Both the position numbers and the translations under genes were made by a program. Shown here in pieces: positions 6,230-13,838 of a stretch of 35,825 nucleotides of DNA. The notes under the pieces are model-generated. The model was not told the DNA's origin, did no database searches, and saw nothing but the letters and a program-made list of their open reading frames with translations. Every line of letters starts with the position of its first letter. The first letter of the stretch is position 1. Source of the stretch: Paenibacillus sp. VTT E-133291 (GTDB taxonomy: Bacteria > Bacillota > Bacilli > Paenibacillales > Paenibacillaceae). The stretch lies in NCBI RefSeq assembly GCF_002264395.1, contig NZ_NFVA01000070.1, forward strand, positions 1-35,825, given 5' to 3'.

Positions 6230-7021
6230 TTGACGCACGCTAAAAACTGCATACTATCCGCGCAATGTACGCTCGCCGACACCGCCAAGTGTAACTCGCG
6301 CTGTCCGTCGTTCATCGCTTGCCACGGCGCAAATGGACTCGGAGGACGCGTAGGTGCAGCGAATATACCTGCGGACTACAAAGGTATTACGCTCGCCAAT
6401 TCGCCAGCACGCGAAGCACTTGCGCGAGGTATGACGGGGGAGTACCGCGCTTATAGTGTGATCGAGCCATACGCCAGGACTTTTGCGCGGCAATTCGGTG
6501 ATATGGAAGTGGGACGTATTAAATCGCTGTACTTATATAGCGAAGGGCCGGGAACAGGAAAGACGACGACGGCTTCCGCATTAGGCAACGAATGGATTAT
6601 CCGACACTATATTGGCAGTATCCAGCGTGGAAAGCAGCCGTTAGAATGTCCGGTTTATTTTCTTGATGTCAACGAGTGGCAGACATTATATACGGAGTTT
6701 ACGCGTCCTAAAGTTCCGGAAGATGTAGCCGGACCCGCATCGCGCGAATACTACCGCCGGATGCAAGCCGTTAAGCGCGCACCATTCGCGATCCTTGATG
6801 ATATAGGCGTACGTGATGCCTCCGATGGTTTCCGCGGTGATTTACACAGCGTTATAAATCATCGGGCCGCGAACGGTCTACCGTCTGTTTATACGAGTAA
6901 CGTACTCATGTCGGATTTGATCGCGGTATTCGATAAGCGGCTGCAGGACCGTATCCGCGAGCAGTGCGCAGAGATACAATTTGTGGGCGAGAGTAAGCGA
7001 GGTCTGCGCAAAACGGCGTAA
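6230..7021 (+). CDS. dnaC: DnaC-like replicative helicase loader (AAA+ ATPase)
   Basis: A 263-aa protein starting at TTG 8 nt after AAAGGAGG. Residues 7-31 hold five cysteines (C7, C13, C21, C25, C31), a likely zinc-binding N-terminal module that contacts helicase or primosome proteins. The AAA+ domain follows: Walker A GPGTGKT (106-112), Walker B FAILDD (186-191), sensor-1-like TSN (222-224), and late Arg residues around KRLQDRIREQ. It should load the DnaB-like helicase encoded just downstream onto single-stranded DNA at the origin, using ATP. Order loader-helicase-primase is typical of phage replication modules. Confidence 0.88.
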   Translation: MTHAKNCILSAQCTLADTAKCNSRCPSFIACHGANGLGGRVGAANIPADYKGITLANSPAREALARGMTGEYRAYSVIEPYARTFARQFGDMEVGRIKSLYLYSEGPGTGKTTTASALGNEWIIRHYIGSIQRGKQPLECPVYFLDVNEWQTLYTEFTRPKVPEDVAGPASREYYRRMQAVKRAPFAILDDIGVRDASDGFRGDLHSVINHRAANGLPSVYTSNVLMSDLIAVFDKRLQDRIREQCAEIQFVGESKRGLRKTA

Positions 7022-7247
7022 ATAGGCGTTAAGATGCGATTTCGGGAGAACGCATGGTATCACGCGATAATCGCGGCTATATTCGACAAATTGCGCTATG
7101 ATAACGCACTGAGAATACATTAACGTACTTAATTATTTCCTAATGCCGTCCAATAATTTATAAATAATCCCAACTATGTCGAATGAATATCGTCTTATAT
7201 GGGAGTTGGGTGTTAGGTTAAGCGAGAGTAAAATAGGAGGTGTACCT

Positions 7248-8609
7248 ATGGCGGCGCACGGTCAGCAATTACTATCTAAGATCGTAGACACCGGCGATGT
7301 CCTGGCGTTAACGCGGCTCGGCATTAAGCGAACAGACTACGCCACAGAAGGCGAACAGCGCGCGCATGACTTCGTTGTTAAGTACGCGGCAGATAACGGC
7401 GGAGTAGCGCCATCGCTATCGACTTTCGTAGCGGAATTTCCAGACGAGGTGTGCGCATATATACCCGGCGTTACGGACTCATTCGATTACTTAGCGCGGG
7501 AGTTAAAGGATGCGGCGGGCAAACGTGCGACAGCGAAGCTACTAAGTGATCCGAATATGCAGCGCGATTTCGACACAAAGACCACGGAAGAATTTGTCGC
7601 ATCATTGACGAAACAGCTCGAACGGATTAAACTAGAAACACGAACGAACGTTCTACGGTTTACAGATATTGCCGGGGATGCCGGTGAATATCTAGTGGAG
7701 TATCGAGCACGCAAGGCGGGAACATCGTTTAAGATTTGGCGGAGTAAATTCGCAACCATTAACGAACAGATCGGCGGCTACTTTAGCGGAAATATGTACG
7801 CATGGTACGGGAGATCCGGTCGCGGAAAATCCGTTATTGTAATGGAGGACGCGGTATTAGAAGCTGCTTTTCAGGGCGCAACCGTTCTTCCGTGGATTCT
7901 CGAAATGAATAAATACGAATGGATGGCGCGGGCCTACTCGTCGATCAGTGCGCGGATAAGTGGCACAGTTGAGCGTATTGATGGCGTCGACTATACGGTT
8001 GGCTTCGATAATCGCGCGATGCTTATGGGAAAGTTGGACGAGGGGTACGAACGCGGACTTGAACAGTTCTGCGCAGTAATAAACGATATTATTCCGGGCC
8101 GGATACTTCTACGCGCAACGGACAGCGAAGGCTTCACGGAGCGAACAGTCGCACAGCTCGAAGCGGACATAATCGAAACTGAGGCGGACATTGTCGTTGT
8201 CGATCCCGTGTATCTAATGGATTTCGAAGCGAACACGTCAAGGGTAGCAGGCGGGGACGTGGCGGAAACGTCGAAAAAACTCCGCAGGTTGGCCGGCCGC
8301 TTGAAAGTCGTAATGCACATCGTTACTCAGGCGGATGAGGACGAGAAAGAGAAGGGCGAGGACGGCGTAAGGGAAATCCGCCTACCTAAGCGCGCTGACG
8401 TTAAGAAAACGAAGGCGATACTCGAAGACGCTACGAACTTATTCGGAGTCGACACGCTAAATAACGAAGGGCGCGGAGTTATTGGCATCGGAAAGGGGCG
8501 TAATGGCGGCGAGGACGCTACGATTGAGCTCGTCTACCTTCCGAACTGGGGTCTTGTTATGGAGACGGATAAGGCGGCAGAGGCTGAGCAGTTTGTTAGT
8601 GGGTTTTAG
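7248..8609 (+). CDS. dnaB: DnaB-like replicative DNA helicase
   Basis: A 453-aa RecA-fold ATPase. I start it at ATG 7248, 8 nt after AGGAGGTG, rather than at an in-frame ATG 72 nt earlier that lacks a ribosome site. Residues about 5-100 are the helical N-terminal domain used for hexamerisation and primase contact. The C-terminal motor has Walker A GRSGRGKS (about 188-195), Walker B DIVVVDPVYLMD (D319), and an HIVTQADEDE stretch in the H3/H4 area. It would unwind the fork 5' to 3' as a hexamer. It follows the loader after a 226-nt gap that may carry a separate promoter. Confidence 0.9.
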   Translation: MAAHGQQLLSKIVDTGDVLALTRLGIKRTDYATEGEQRAHDFVVKYAADNGGVAPSLSTFVAEFPDEVCAYIPGVTDSFDYLARELKDAAGKRATAKLLSDPNMQRDFDTKTTEEFVASLTKQLERIKLETRTNVLRFTDIAGDAGEYLVEYRARKAGTSFKIWRSKFATINEQIGGYFSGNMYAWYGRSGRGKSVIVMEDAVLEAAFQGATVLPWILEMNKYEWMARAYSSISARISGTVERIDGVDYTVGFDNRAMLMGKLDEGYERGLEQFCAVINDIIPGRILLRATDSEGFTERTVAQLEADIIETEADIVVVDPVYLMDFEANTSRVAGGDVAETSKKLRRLAGRLKVVMHIVTQADEDEKEKGEDGVREIRLPKRADVKKTKAILEDATNLFGVDTLNNEGRGVIGIGKGRNGGEDATIELVYLPNWGLVMETDKAAEAEQFVSGF

Positions 8610-8612
8610 TCT

Positions 8613-8632
8613 TGTTTAATTATTATTAAACA
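8613..8632. promoter_or_regulatory. Operator-like inverted repeat next to the XRE promoter
   Basis: TGTTTAATTATTATTAAACA is an 8-bp perfect inverted repeat with a 4-bp spacer, ending 4 bp before the -35 of the promoter at 8637. The spacer of that promoter also contains TAGTTAAACTA. Repeated GTTTAA/TTAAAC half-sites around a regulator's own promoter are what an autoregulated repressor would use. Confidence 0.6.
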
Positions 8633-8636
8633 TGTA

Positions 8637-8665
8637 TTGACATAGTTAAACTACGGCGGTAATAT
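8637..8665 (+). promoter_or_regulatory. Sigma-A promoter of the XRE regulator
   Basis: Perfect -35 TTGACA (8637-8642), 17-bp spacer, -10 TAATAT (8660-8665). The start of transcription would be near 8672, about 25 nt before the ATG at 8698. It is one of the two best host-type promoters in the window, and both serve regulatory switch regions. Confidence 0.85.
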
Positions 8666-8697
8666 TAGGGCATGAAAAGAAAGAGAGGTTTTCCTTT

Positions 8698-9192
8698 ATG
8701 TTAACATTCCCTAATATTATGTCTGAATTTAGAGAAGGCGCTGGGCTAACTTTGCGGGAGTTATCCGCTATCGTAAATATAAGCGCTGGACAGCTATCAA
8801 ACTATGAGAGAGGAACTAGTCGCCCAAAAAAGGAAGCAGTGATTGCGATAGCTAAAGCCATTGGACTACCAACGGACACGGCTTTGCTCGCGTCTGGCTA
8901 TTCTCCACTATACTATAGTCAGGGAGACAAGGAAGCGATGCAAATTGCAGAAGAAACAGCGGTCTACTTTGGTGCGATGACTGTCTATAGTCGGGTGGCA
9001 CCTCTAATACAGAAGGTAGTTAGCGGAGGCGATATGCAGAAACTAAAAACGTCCATTACAGAAGCTAATGCGGATGCAGAATTGCCTCCTTATTTAGCGG
9101 CTGCTTTAGCAAAGGCGGACATCGCAATGAAACTGCTTGAGGACGCGGCTTTCGAGATTACAAAAGCCCGTAACGATGCGGTTCACCGCTAA
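8698..9192 (+). CDS. XRE-family helix-turn-helix transcriptional regulator, 164 aa
   Basis: Residues about 7-65 form a lambda-repressor-like HTH (FREGAGLTLRELSAIVNISAGQLSNYERGTSRPKKEAVIAIAKAIGL). The C-terminal 100 residues are helical and probably mediate oligomerisation; there is no visible Ser-Lys autocleavage motif. The ATG follows AGAGAGG by 9 nt. Base composition is more AT-rich and codon use is different from the flanking helicase and primase genes, suggesting a separate acquisition. It has its own strong promoter with an overlapping operator, so autoregulation is likely. Confidence 0.85.
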   Translation: MLTFPNIMSEFREGAGLTLRELSAIVNISAGQLSNYERGTSRPKKEAVIAIAKAIGLPTDTALLASGYSPLYYSQGDKEAMQIAEETAVYFGAMTVYSRVAPLIQKVVSGGDMQKLKTSITEANADAELPPYLAAALAKADIAMKLLEDAAFEITKARNDAVHR

Positions 9193-9240
9193 TTAATCCG
9201 ACCACACAAGCGCTATTCATTTTACAACAGAGGTGAATAT

Positions 9241-10194
9241 ATGAACGCGATCAATCACGAATTATTCCTTTCCGCAATCGAGCGTTATCCCTGGCGCAAT
9301 CTCCTTTACGCACGTGGTCGCTTAATCGCATCTTCACCGTTCGGATCGCGCGCAGACAACACGCCATCTTTCTCGGTTGTTATCGACCCGGATGACGAAG
9401 CTTTCGGGGTCTGGAACGATGCGGGAGCGGTTGATCCGGAGTGGGCGCGTGGAAGTCCGTTGAAGCTTTACAGCTTTCTGCGCAACATTACGCTGCGGGA
9501 AGCGTTTGAAGAGTTAACGGTTGCCGACGTGGACGAGCGTCCGACGCTACGAATACGATTAAACGCGCCCGAACCGCAAGCTGCCATACGTAAGCCGATC
9601 GATATGTCCCCGTACATACAACGAGAAATTTCATACCTAACTAATCGAGGGATATCGCCAGTTATACAGCGGCTTTACAGATGCGGCTATGACGTCGCGA
9701 AGAATGCCGTAGTTATGCCGTGGACAAGCCCGGTCGGAACGTTTCTTAACGCAAAATTCCGTGCGACTTGGGGCAAGGCCTTCTGGTACGCGAAAGGTGG
9801 AGCGCCAGTTAAGTCGATGATATACGGAATTGACATCGCTTATCGGCGGAATATCAAACGCGCAGTCATCGGTGAGGCTGAGATCGACGCAATGACGGCG
9901 AGTACGGCGGGTACGTTCGGCTTAGCGGTCGGCGGGTCGGAGTTTACGGAAGAGAAAGCGAATCTACTACGGTGTAGTCCGATCGAGGAACTATTGATTG
10001 CGGGGGACAACGATGCCGCTGGGGAAAAGCTGCGGTGGGAAATCGAAAAGAAAATGCGCGGGTACGTGCGATTATACAACGTAGAGATTCCGAACAGCGC
10101 GAAGGACTTTAACGCGGCGGGGATTGAGGCAACGAGAGAAGCATGCGAGGCAGCAAAACGGATAGATGCGATTCGCGTGCGTTTGTGTACGTAG
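9241..10194 (+). CDS. dnaG: DnaG-like DNA primase without zinc finger
   Basis: A 317-aa primase. Residues about 29-62 (SSPFGSRADNTPSFSVV...FGVWNDAG) line up with the CHC2 zinc-binding domain pattern (CPFH..KTPSF...W), but the cysteines and histidine are replaced (SPFG), so no zinc site remains. Residues about 205-265 are the TOPRIM domain: GEAEIDAM (acidic residues about 212-216) and AGDNDAAG (D256, D258) for metal-dependent RNA primer synthesis. There is no separate helicase domain. It is shorter than bacterial DnaG (about 600 aa), as in many phages. The ATG has GAGGTG 7 nt upstream. Confidence 0.85.
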   Translation: MNAINHELFLSAIERYPWRNLLYARGRLIASSPFGSRADNTPSFSVVIDPDDEAFGVWNDAGAVDPEWARGSPLKLYSFLRNITLREAFEELTVADVDERPTLRIRLNAPEPQAAIRKPIDMSPYIQREISYLTNRGISPVIQRLYRCGYDVAKNAVVMPWTSPVGTFLNAKFRATWGKAFWYAKGGAPVKSMIYGIDIAYRRNIKRAVIGEAEIDAMTASTAGTFGLAVGGSEFTEEKANLLRCSPIEELLIAGDNDAAGEKLRWEIEKKMRGYVRLYNVEIPNSAKDFNAAGIEATREACEAAKRIDAIRVRLCT

Positions 10195-10197
10195 TTT

Positions 10198-10215
10198 GTC
10201 GTCAAATTTGACGAC
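10198..10215. repeat. Perfect 18-bp palindrome between convergent genes
   Basis: GTCGTCAAATTTGACGAC is self-complementary with no spacer. It lies 4 bp after the primase stop codon and 22 bp before the end of the convergent minus-strand regulator. With no loop and no T-run it is a poor intrinsic terminator; it may be a dimeric protein-binding site. Confidence 0.55.
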
Positions 10216-10236
10216 TTTGCGTCGGTACGAACGATA

Positions 10237-10479
10237 TTAATCGTCCGTTGCCTTAACGGGAGCTTCTTCCCATTCGTACAAGTCGTACGGGGAGTCAAGA
10301 CCGAGAACTTCCGCAATCGTCCGCGCTTTGTCGAGGCCCATAACGCCCACACGTTTCCGGTCGTTTATCCAATGACCGATTTGCGAACGGGAGTATCCGG
10401 TCCTGCGGCTAAGCTCAGCCTGCGATAGTTTACGTTCTTTGAGCAGCGCCCGAAGTCGGCATTCACCGACAACGTACAT
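10237..10479 (-). CDS. XRE-family helix-turn-helix regulator, 80 aa (minus strand)
   Basis: MYVVGECRLRALLKERKLSQAELSRRTGYSRSQIGHWINDRKRV is a compact Cro-like HTH; most of the protein is the DNA-binding domain, followed by VLGLDSPYDLYEWEE. GGAGG lies 9 nt before the ATG on the minus strand. It converges on primase and diverges from the sigma-like gene at 10635. The shared 155-nt upstream region probably carries promoters in both directions, so it may control that sigma gene. Confidence 0.85.
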   Translation of the reverse strand: MYVVGECRLRALLKERKLSQAELSRRTGYSRSQIGHWINDRKRVGVMGLDKARTIAEVLGLDSPYDLYEWEEAPVKATDD

Positions 10480-10540
10480 TTATGAGCGCCTCCGATACTT
10501 TGCGAAATGATAACTTAATTATTCTAACATATTTTTCTTG

Positions 10541-10587
10541 TAAAAGTGTGCGGGGCATTTGAGCATGTCGGCTTTATATATGTAAGG
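10541..10587 (+). promoter_or_regulatory. Promoter-like element P1 (TAAAAGTGTGCG ... TATGTAAGG)
   Basis: TAAAAGTGTGCGGG (10542-) and TATATATGTAAGG (10575-10587) are separated so that GTGTG (10546) and TATGTAAGG (10579) start exactly 33 nt apart. Two other copies at 22224 and 22296 have the same 33-nt distance. It ends 47 nt before the TTG start of the sigma-like gene. Conserved spacing without host -35/-10 consensus suggests a phage-specific promoter or activator site. Confidence 0.6.
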
Positions 10588-10634
10588 CAGACAAGCATTG
10601 AAATTATAAATATCTCTTGAGGAGTTGTTGAGTA

Positions 10635-11258
10635 TTGAACTTTGAAAAATTGAATAAGCTCGCCGCTGCATATTTAGCGGAGGGCACGGACGGCGCCTTT
10701 TCCGAAATGTACAAAGAGGCGGGCGTGCTGTTCCGCCAGATTAACCGCAGTCGGATCGTGTTTTCCCGAATGGGCGACGCCAACGATGCGGACGAGCTAC
10801 TGGATTCCGTTATCCTTAAGGTGATCGCCAAATCATCGGATAATTTTGGATCGCTACTGCTGAAAGCACTTCGTGAAGCGCAGTTAGATTATTTCAAGAC
10901 AGAGCAGCGCCGACGGAAACGTTTCGAACTTTCCATTGATAACGAGTCGCCAAACTCGGAGGTTATGGAAAGAGACGGTGATGAGCGTCCTGTAGAAACG
11001 GCAGTTGAACTCCGTCAACGTAAAAAAAGAACCGACCAGTTGGAGCTGATCGATTCCCTTACTCGGTCCGCCAAGACCGATACCACGACGACTACAATCG
11101 TCGAAGCATATTTGTTCGCGCCGCTAGACGCAAAGCCCACGGAGATCGCAAGATCACTTGGGATACACCATGAGACAGTTAAACGTAAGCTTCGCAGACT
11201 TGCTCGCCGTTACGACGCCAATCGCTTCGGTGACGTCCGCGAATACTTAGCCGTTTAA
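10635..11258 (+). CDS. ECF-like sigma factor-related protein, 207 aa
   Basis: TTG start 10 nt after GAGGAG. Residues about 45-95 (DANDADELLDSVILKVIAK...FGSLLLKALREAQLDYFKTEQRRRKR) resemble sigma region 2; residues about 166-200 (KPTEIARSLGIHHETVKRKLRRLARRY) are a region 4 HTH. A Glu/Arg-rich linker joins them. It lacks regions 1 and 3, as in ECF-type factors. A promoter-like element (P1) lies directly upstream and recurs before the operon at 22382, so the protein could direct RNA polymerase to its own gene and that operon. Sigma-like family is fairly clear, activity is inferred. Confidence 0.75.
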   Translation: MNFEKLNKLAAAYLAEGTDGAFSEMYKEAGVLFRQINRSRIVFSRMGDANDADELLDSVILKVIAKSSDNFGSLLLKALREAQLDYFKTEQRRRKRFELSIDNESPNSEVMERDGDERPVETAVELRQRKKRTDQLELIDSLTRSAKTDTTTTTIVEAYLFAPLDAKPTEIARSLGIHHETVKRKLRRLARRYDANRFGDVREYLAV

Positions 11259-11267
11259 ATGATTTTC

Positions 11268-11298
11268 GGAACGGGCTATCGGGCATGATGTCCGTTCC
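11268..11298. repeat. 7-bp inverted repeat after the sigma-like gene
   Basis: GGAACGG (11268-11274) and CCGTTCC (11292-11298) are perfect inverted copies 17 nt apart, 10 nt beyond the sigma-like gene's stop. The following sequence is AT-rich but has no T-run, so this is at best a weak terminator or a regulatory hairpin. Confidence 0.4.
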
Positions 11299-11421
11299 AG
11301 TATTAATTATATCACAAAATTTTAAAGATATTCCGGTGGTATTAGTTACCTTATGTATAGGATTTCCTAAATATATCCATTCAATACTTCACGTTTTCAA
11401 TATTACGCAAAAAATTTGCGG

Positions 11422-11452
11422 TTGTCAACGCTTATTTAACTGCGCCTACTAT
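11422..11452 (+). promoter_or_regulatory. Possible promoter (TTGTCA - 19 - TACTAT)
   Basis: TTGTCA at 11422-11427 and TACTAT at 11447-11452 with a 19-bp spacer, followed 9 nt later by the CGGAGG of the gene at 11475. The TTGTCAAC(G/A)C(T/C)TATTT string is nearly the same as at 298, which precedes the first sigma gene. Confidence 0.4.
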
Positions 11453-11474
11453 TTATTAACCGGAGGTTAACGCC

Positions 11475-11633
11475 ATGAATCGTATAAAAAACGTTACTCA
11501 TATAAATACACGCAATCCTCACGTTTCAAACAGATTGGTCGATCGCATCTATAACGGAGGCTTCGAAAACTACGAAGATACAGCGGATTATATCGATATC
11601 CGTAACATTATGAAGGGGCGTGTCATCGCATGA
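11475..11633 (+). CDS. Hypothetical protein, 52 aa
   Basis: Starts 9 nt after CGGAGG and ends in an ATGA overlap with the next gene, so translation is very likely. MNRIKNVTHINTRNPHVSNRLVDRIYNGGFENYEDTADYIDIRNIM shows no recognised domain; it is polar with a short helical centre. First gene of a new operon behind a candidate promoter. Confidence 0.65.
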   Translation: MNRIKNVTHINTRNPHVSNRLVDRIYNGGFENYEDTADYIDIRNIMKGRVIA

Positions 11634-12157
11634 GCGCAGTCAAATGGGAAGTTTCCGTACATGCTACGCGCCGCATCATCGATAGATACGGAGTCGATAA
11701 GAACGCGGTCGTTAATTGGGTTAATCAGCGTATGGATCGTGCCGAGTTCGTATGTACGACCGTTGACGCAGACGGCTCGCCGGCTCGCATGTTCACGGAA
11801 AAGGGAACGCTTTTCTACGCGGCTCCGTTAGATAACGTAATTAAATCCGTTTATGAAGCGGAGGTTCGCGCTACGGCAGCCGTTGAGATTCGCGGCGTGA
11901 TTATGCGCGAGATACGCAAAAAAGAGATCGCGATTCTCTTAGCGGAAGAGAACGCGCTGATTGAGCGGACACCATTAGAGCGCGAGTCTATAACACTTCG
12001 TTTATCCTTAGCGCGGACACGCTCGGAAGCACGCCGTAACGCGATTAGTGCGCGGGTCTACGGAGTTGAGCAGCGAATCCGCGAAATTAACGACGTATTA
12101 ATTAAGGAAAAACGCGAGCTCACGGCATTAGCGCAAGGTTACGCATCTATTAAGTGA
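11630..12157 (+). CDS. Hypothetical two-part phage protein, 175 aa
   Basis: Residues 1-75 (VSVHATRRIIDRYGVDKNAVVNWVNQRMDRAEFVCT...FTEKGTLFYAAPLDNVIKSVYE) resemble a small alpha/beta fold seen in phages, loosely like RelE/BrnT-type domains, with HATRRIIDRYG at the start and a final strand ending in VYE. Residues 80-175 are a long charged coiled coil. A toxin function is not supported. The ATG overlaps the preceding stop. Downstream is a 126-nt GC-rich gap with short hairpins, then a homing endonuclease gene. Confidence 0.65.
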   Translation: MSAVKWEVSVHATRRIIDRYGVDKNAVVNWVNQRMDRAEFVCTTVDADGSPARMFTEKGTLFYAAPLDNVIKSVYEAEVRATAAVEIRGVIMREIRKKEIAILLAEENALIERTPLERESITLRLSLARTRSEARRNAISARVYGVEQRIREINDVLIKEKRELTALAQGYASIK

Positions 12158-12283
12158 GGCGCTCTCCTGCGCCGGCCGCACGGTGTTAACGCGGAAGTGA
12201 CCGTTAATGCCGCGCTGCGGACGCACGATTGTCCGAGGTTTGGCGGAACCTTAACCGTACAGATTACGCAAAGGAGGAAACAC

Positions 12284-12814
12284 ATGAAAAATTTTTATGA
12301 GATACGGGGAGACACTACCGCAATCTTTTTAAGCAGTCCTAAATACGGAAGTATGGAAACTTTGATAGCGACTGCTGACTTACCTCGTGCTCAGGAGTAT
12401 GAAGGGACCTGGTTTCCGAACTGGAACCGTAAAACGGTTAGTTTTTATGTCAAAGGTAAGTATCGAAAACCCGACGGAACATATACCACGATTGCACTAC
12501 ACCGGTGGTTATTCGACCTATCTACAGGAAAAGGGAGTGTTGACCATCTCATGCACGACACTCTAGATAATTGCCGATGGGCACTCTCCGTTGGCACACA
12601 GGCGGATAATTCCAGGAACTGCAGGGTTAACAGAAGAAACAGAAGTGGGTTTTCTGGGGTTTGCTGGAATGCGCGCTTGCTGAAATGGAAGGCCCATATT
12701 CGATACAACTATGAGTTGAGACATTTGGGTTACTTCGATTCCAAAGAGGAAGCGATATCAGCGAGACGTATGGCCGAAAAAGAACTTTTCGGTGGAAACA
12801 CTAAAATAGCCTAA
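12284..12814 (+). CDS. HNH homing endonuclease with AP2 DNA-binding domain
   Basis: A 176-aa protein starting at ATG 12284 (AAAGGAGG 7 nt upstream). Residues about 70-118 carry the HNH region: LHRWLF, then VDHLMHDTLDNCRWALSVGTQADNSRN, matching the HNH_3 pattern VDHxDxDTLDNRxxNLR with some substitutions. Residues about 125-168 (SGFSGVCWNARLLKWKAHI...LGYFDSKEEAISAR) are an AP2 domain for sequence-specific binding. Such free-standing genes spread by cutting homologous DNA lacking them. Codon use (AAA, AGA, GGG, TTT) differs from the neighbours. It sits right before the SSB-like gene, which could hold the target site. Confidence 0.88.
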   Translation: MKNFYEIRGDTTAIFLSSPKYGSMETLIATADLPRAQEYEGTWFPNWNRKTVSFYVKGKYRKPDGTYTTIALHRWLFDLSTGKGSVDHLMHDTLDNCRWALSVGTQADNSRNCRVNRRNRSGFSGVCWNARLLKWKAHIRYNYELRHLGYFDSKEEAISARRMAEKELFGGNTKIA

Positions 12815-12829
12815 AGGAGTGTTGCACTA

Positions 12830-13633
12830 ATGTCAATGTTCACAAAAGTTGGAGCAGAAGCCGTAGCCGCAGGTAATAACGAAGGAGGAGCAAAGGATAG
12901 CCCGATTACTTCGTTTAAATCTGGCGCGGTTTATAAAGTTGGCGTAAAGTCGATTAACGACGTCGCGGAGTATTATGGATATGGAATGTTCGGGAAAGTT
13001 AACACGCACGTTCCGAAGAATCCGCCAGTACGTAACGCAAAAGGCTTCGTTCAAAGTAATCCGTGCGTATGGGACAAGGCGTCCGAATTACTGTACGCGG
13101 ATGCTAAAGCCGCGATGGATAGTGGCGCGAGTGAGGCGGAGGTAAAGCCGATTAAGGATGAAGCTTACCTGTTTAAAGGGAAAAAGCGTTATCTACGCGC
13201 ATTCCACGACCTAACGACTGGTAAGGATATCGTAGTCGACTTATCTCCGAATCAAGAGAAGATCATTAAATCCGTGATCGAAGAGAATATCGACGACCTT
13301 GACGTAATCGCGTTTAAACTTTCGAAGAAAGGTTCCGGACAGAGCGCAGCGGTTTCGCTCAACGCCATCGTTAAAATGGACCGCGATTTAACCGAAGAAG
13401 AACGCGCTAACTTCGCTAAGCTCGGCGCGGCTCCGTTCGACTTAGCTGATTTCGAAACGTGCTTATACGTAGCCGATGACGCCGAGCAAACGAAGAATCT
13501 CGTAATTGCGGGATTTGATATCGGACGACTCGGATTGTCGATCGGGGCTAACGCGGGAACTAGTACGCAGACTCCGCCGCCAGCCGACGCCGACACACCG
13601 CTTGAAATTACGGAGGAGGAATTGCCCTTCTAA
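12830..13633 (+). CDS. Phage single-stranded DNA-binding protein-like
   Basis: A 267-aa protein with AAAGGAG 10 nt upstream. No classical OB-fold SSB motif is obvious by eye, but the context (replication block) and the extreme C-terminus, a proline-rich linker (TQTPPPADADTPLE) followed by the acidic ITEEELPF, match the tail of SSB proteins (DDDLPF/DDIPF) that docks replication and repair partners. The core has GAVYKVGVKSINDVAEYYGYG and KRYLRAFHDLTTGK blocks seen in large phage SSB-like proteins. It should coat ssDNA at the fork and interact with primase/polymerase. Function inferred mainly from tail and location. Confidence 0.7.
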   Translation: MSMFTKVGAEAVAAGNNEGGAKDSPITSFKSGAVYKVGVKSINDVAEYYGYGMFGKVNTHVPKNPPVRNAKGFVQSNPCVWDKASELLYADAKAAMDSGASEAEVKPIKDEAYLFKGKKRYLRAFHDLTTGKDIVVDLSPNQEKIIKSVIEENIDDLDVIAFKLSKKGSGQSAAVSLNAIVKMDRDLTEEERANFAKLGAAPFDLADFETCLYVADDAEQTKNLVIAGFDIGRLGLSIGANAGTSTQTPPPADADTPLEITEEELPF

Positions 13634-13685
13634 TGCGGAGTCTACGGCGTTATCTCAAACGAATATTCCGGAGGTGTCCGCTAGC

Positions 13686-13838
13686 ATGTGCGTAGCAACT
13701 TTAGAACGGACGCAGCTCTTAGCGTCAGGTAACAACGGTAATAAACCGCCGGTCTGCGTGTTGGTTGCGCTGGCTGGCGAAGATTATAACGAGAGAGGAC
13801 GTGGTTCAGACGGCACATATTTCAGAAATCGTCGGTAA
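13686..13838 (+). CDS. Possible small protein, 50 aa
   Basis: ATG 10 nt after CCGGAGG. The frame encodes MCVATLERTQLLASGNNGN followed by VCVLVALAGEDYNERG and overlaps the next gene in another frame. There is no recognised domain. The ribosome site is good and a short alpha/beta pattern is visible, but coding status is uncertain. Confidence 0.45.
   Translation: MCVATLERTQLLASGNNGNKPPVCVLVALAGEDYNERGRGSDGTYFRNRR

Noticed and set aside
7034..7123. Frame of 29 codons between helicase loader and helicase
   Set aside because: Ribosome site is poor and there is no neighbour overlap or recognisable pattern.
9840..10352. Long minus-strand frame across primase and the XRE gene
   Set aside because: Antisense to clear TOPRIM and HTH coding sequence; shadow.
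11285..11470. Rightward frame of 61 codons after the second sigma-like gene
   Set aside because: No ribosome site, AT-rich sequence, and it overlaps the candidate promoter and ribosome site of the gene at 11475.
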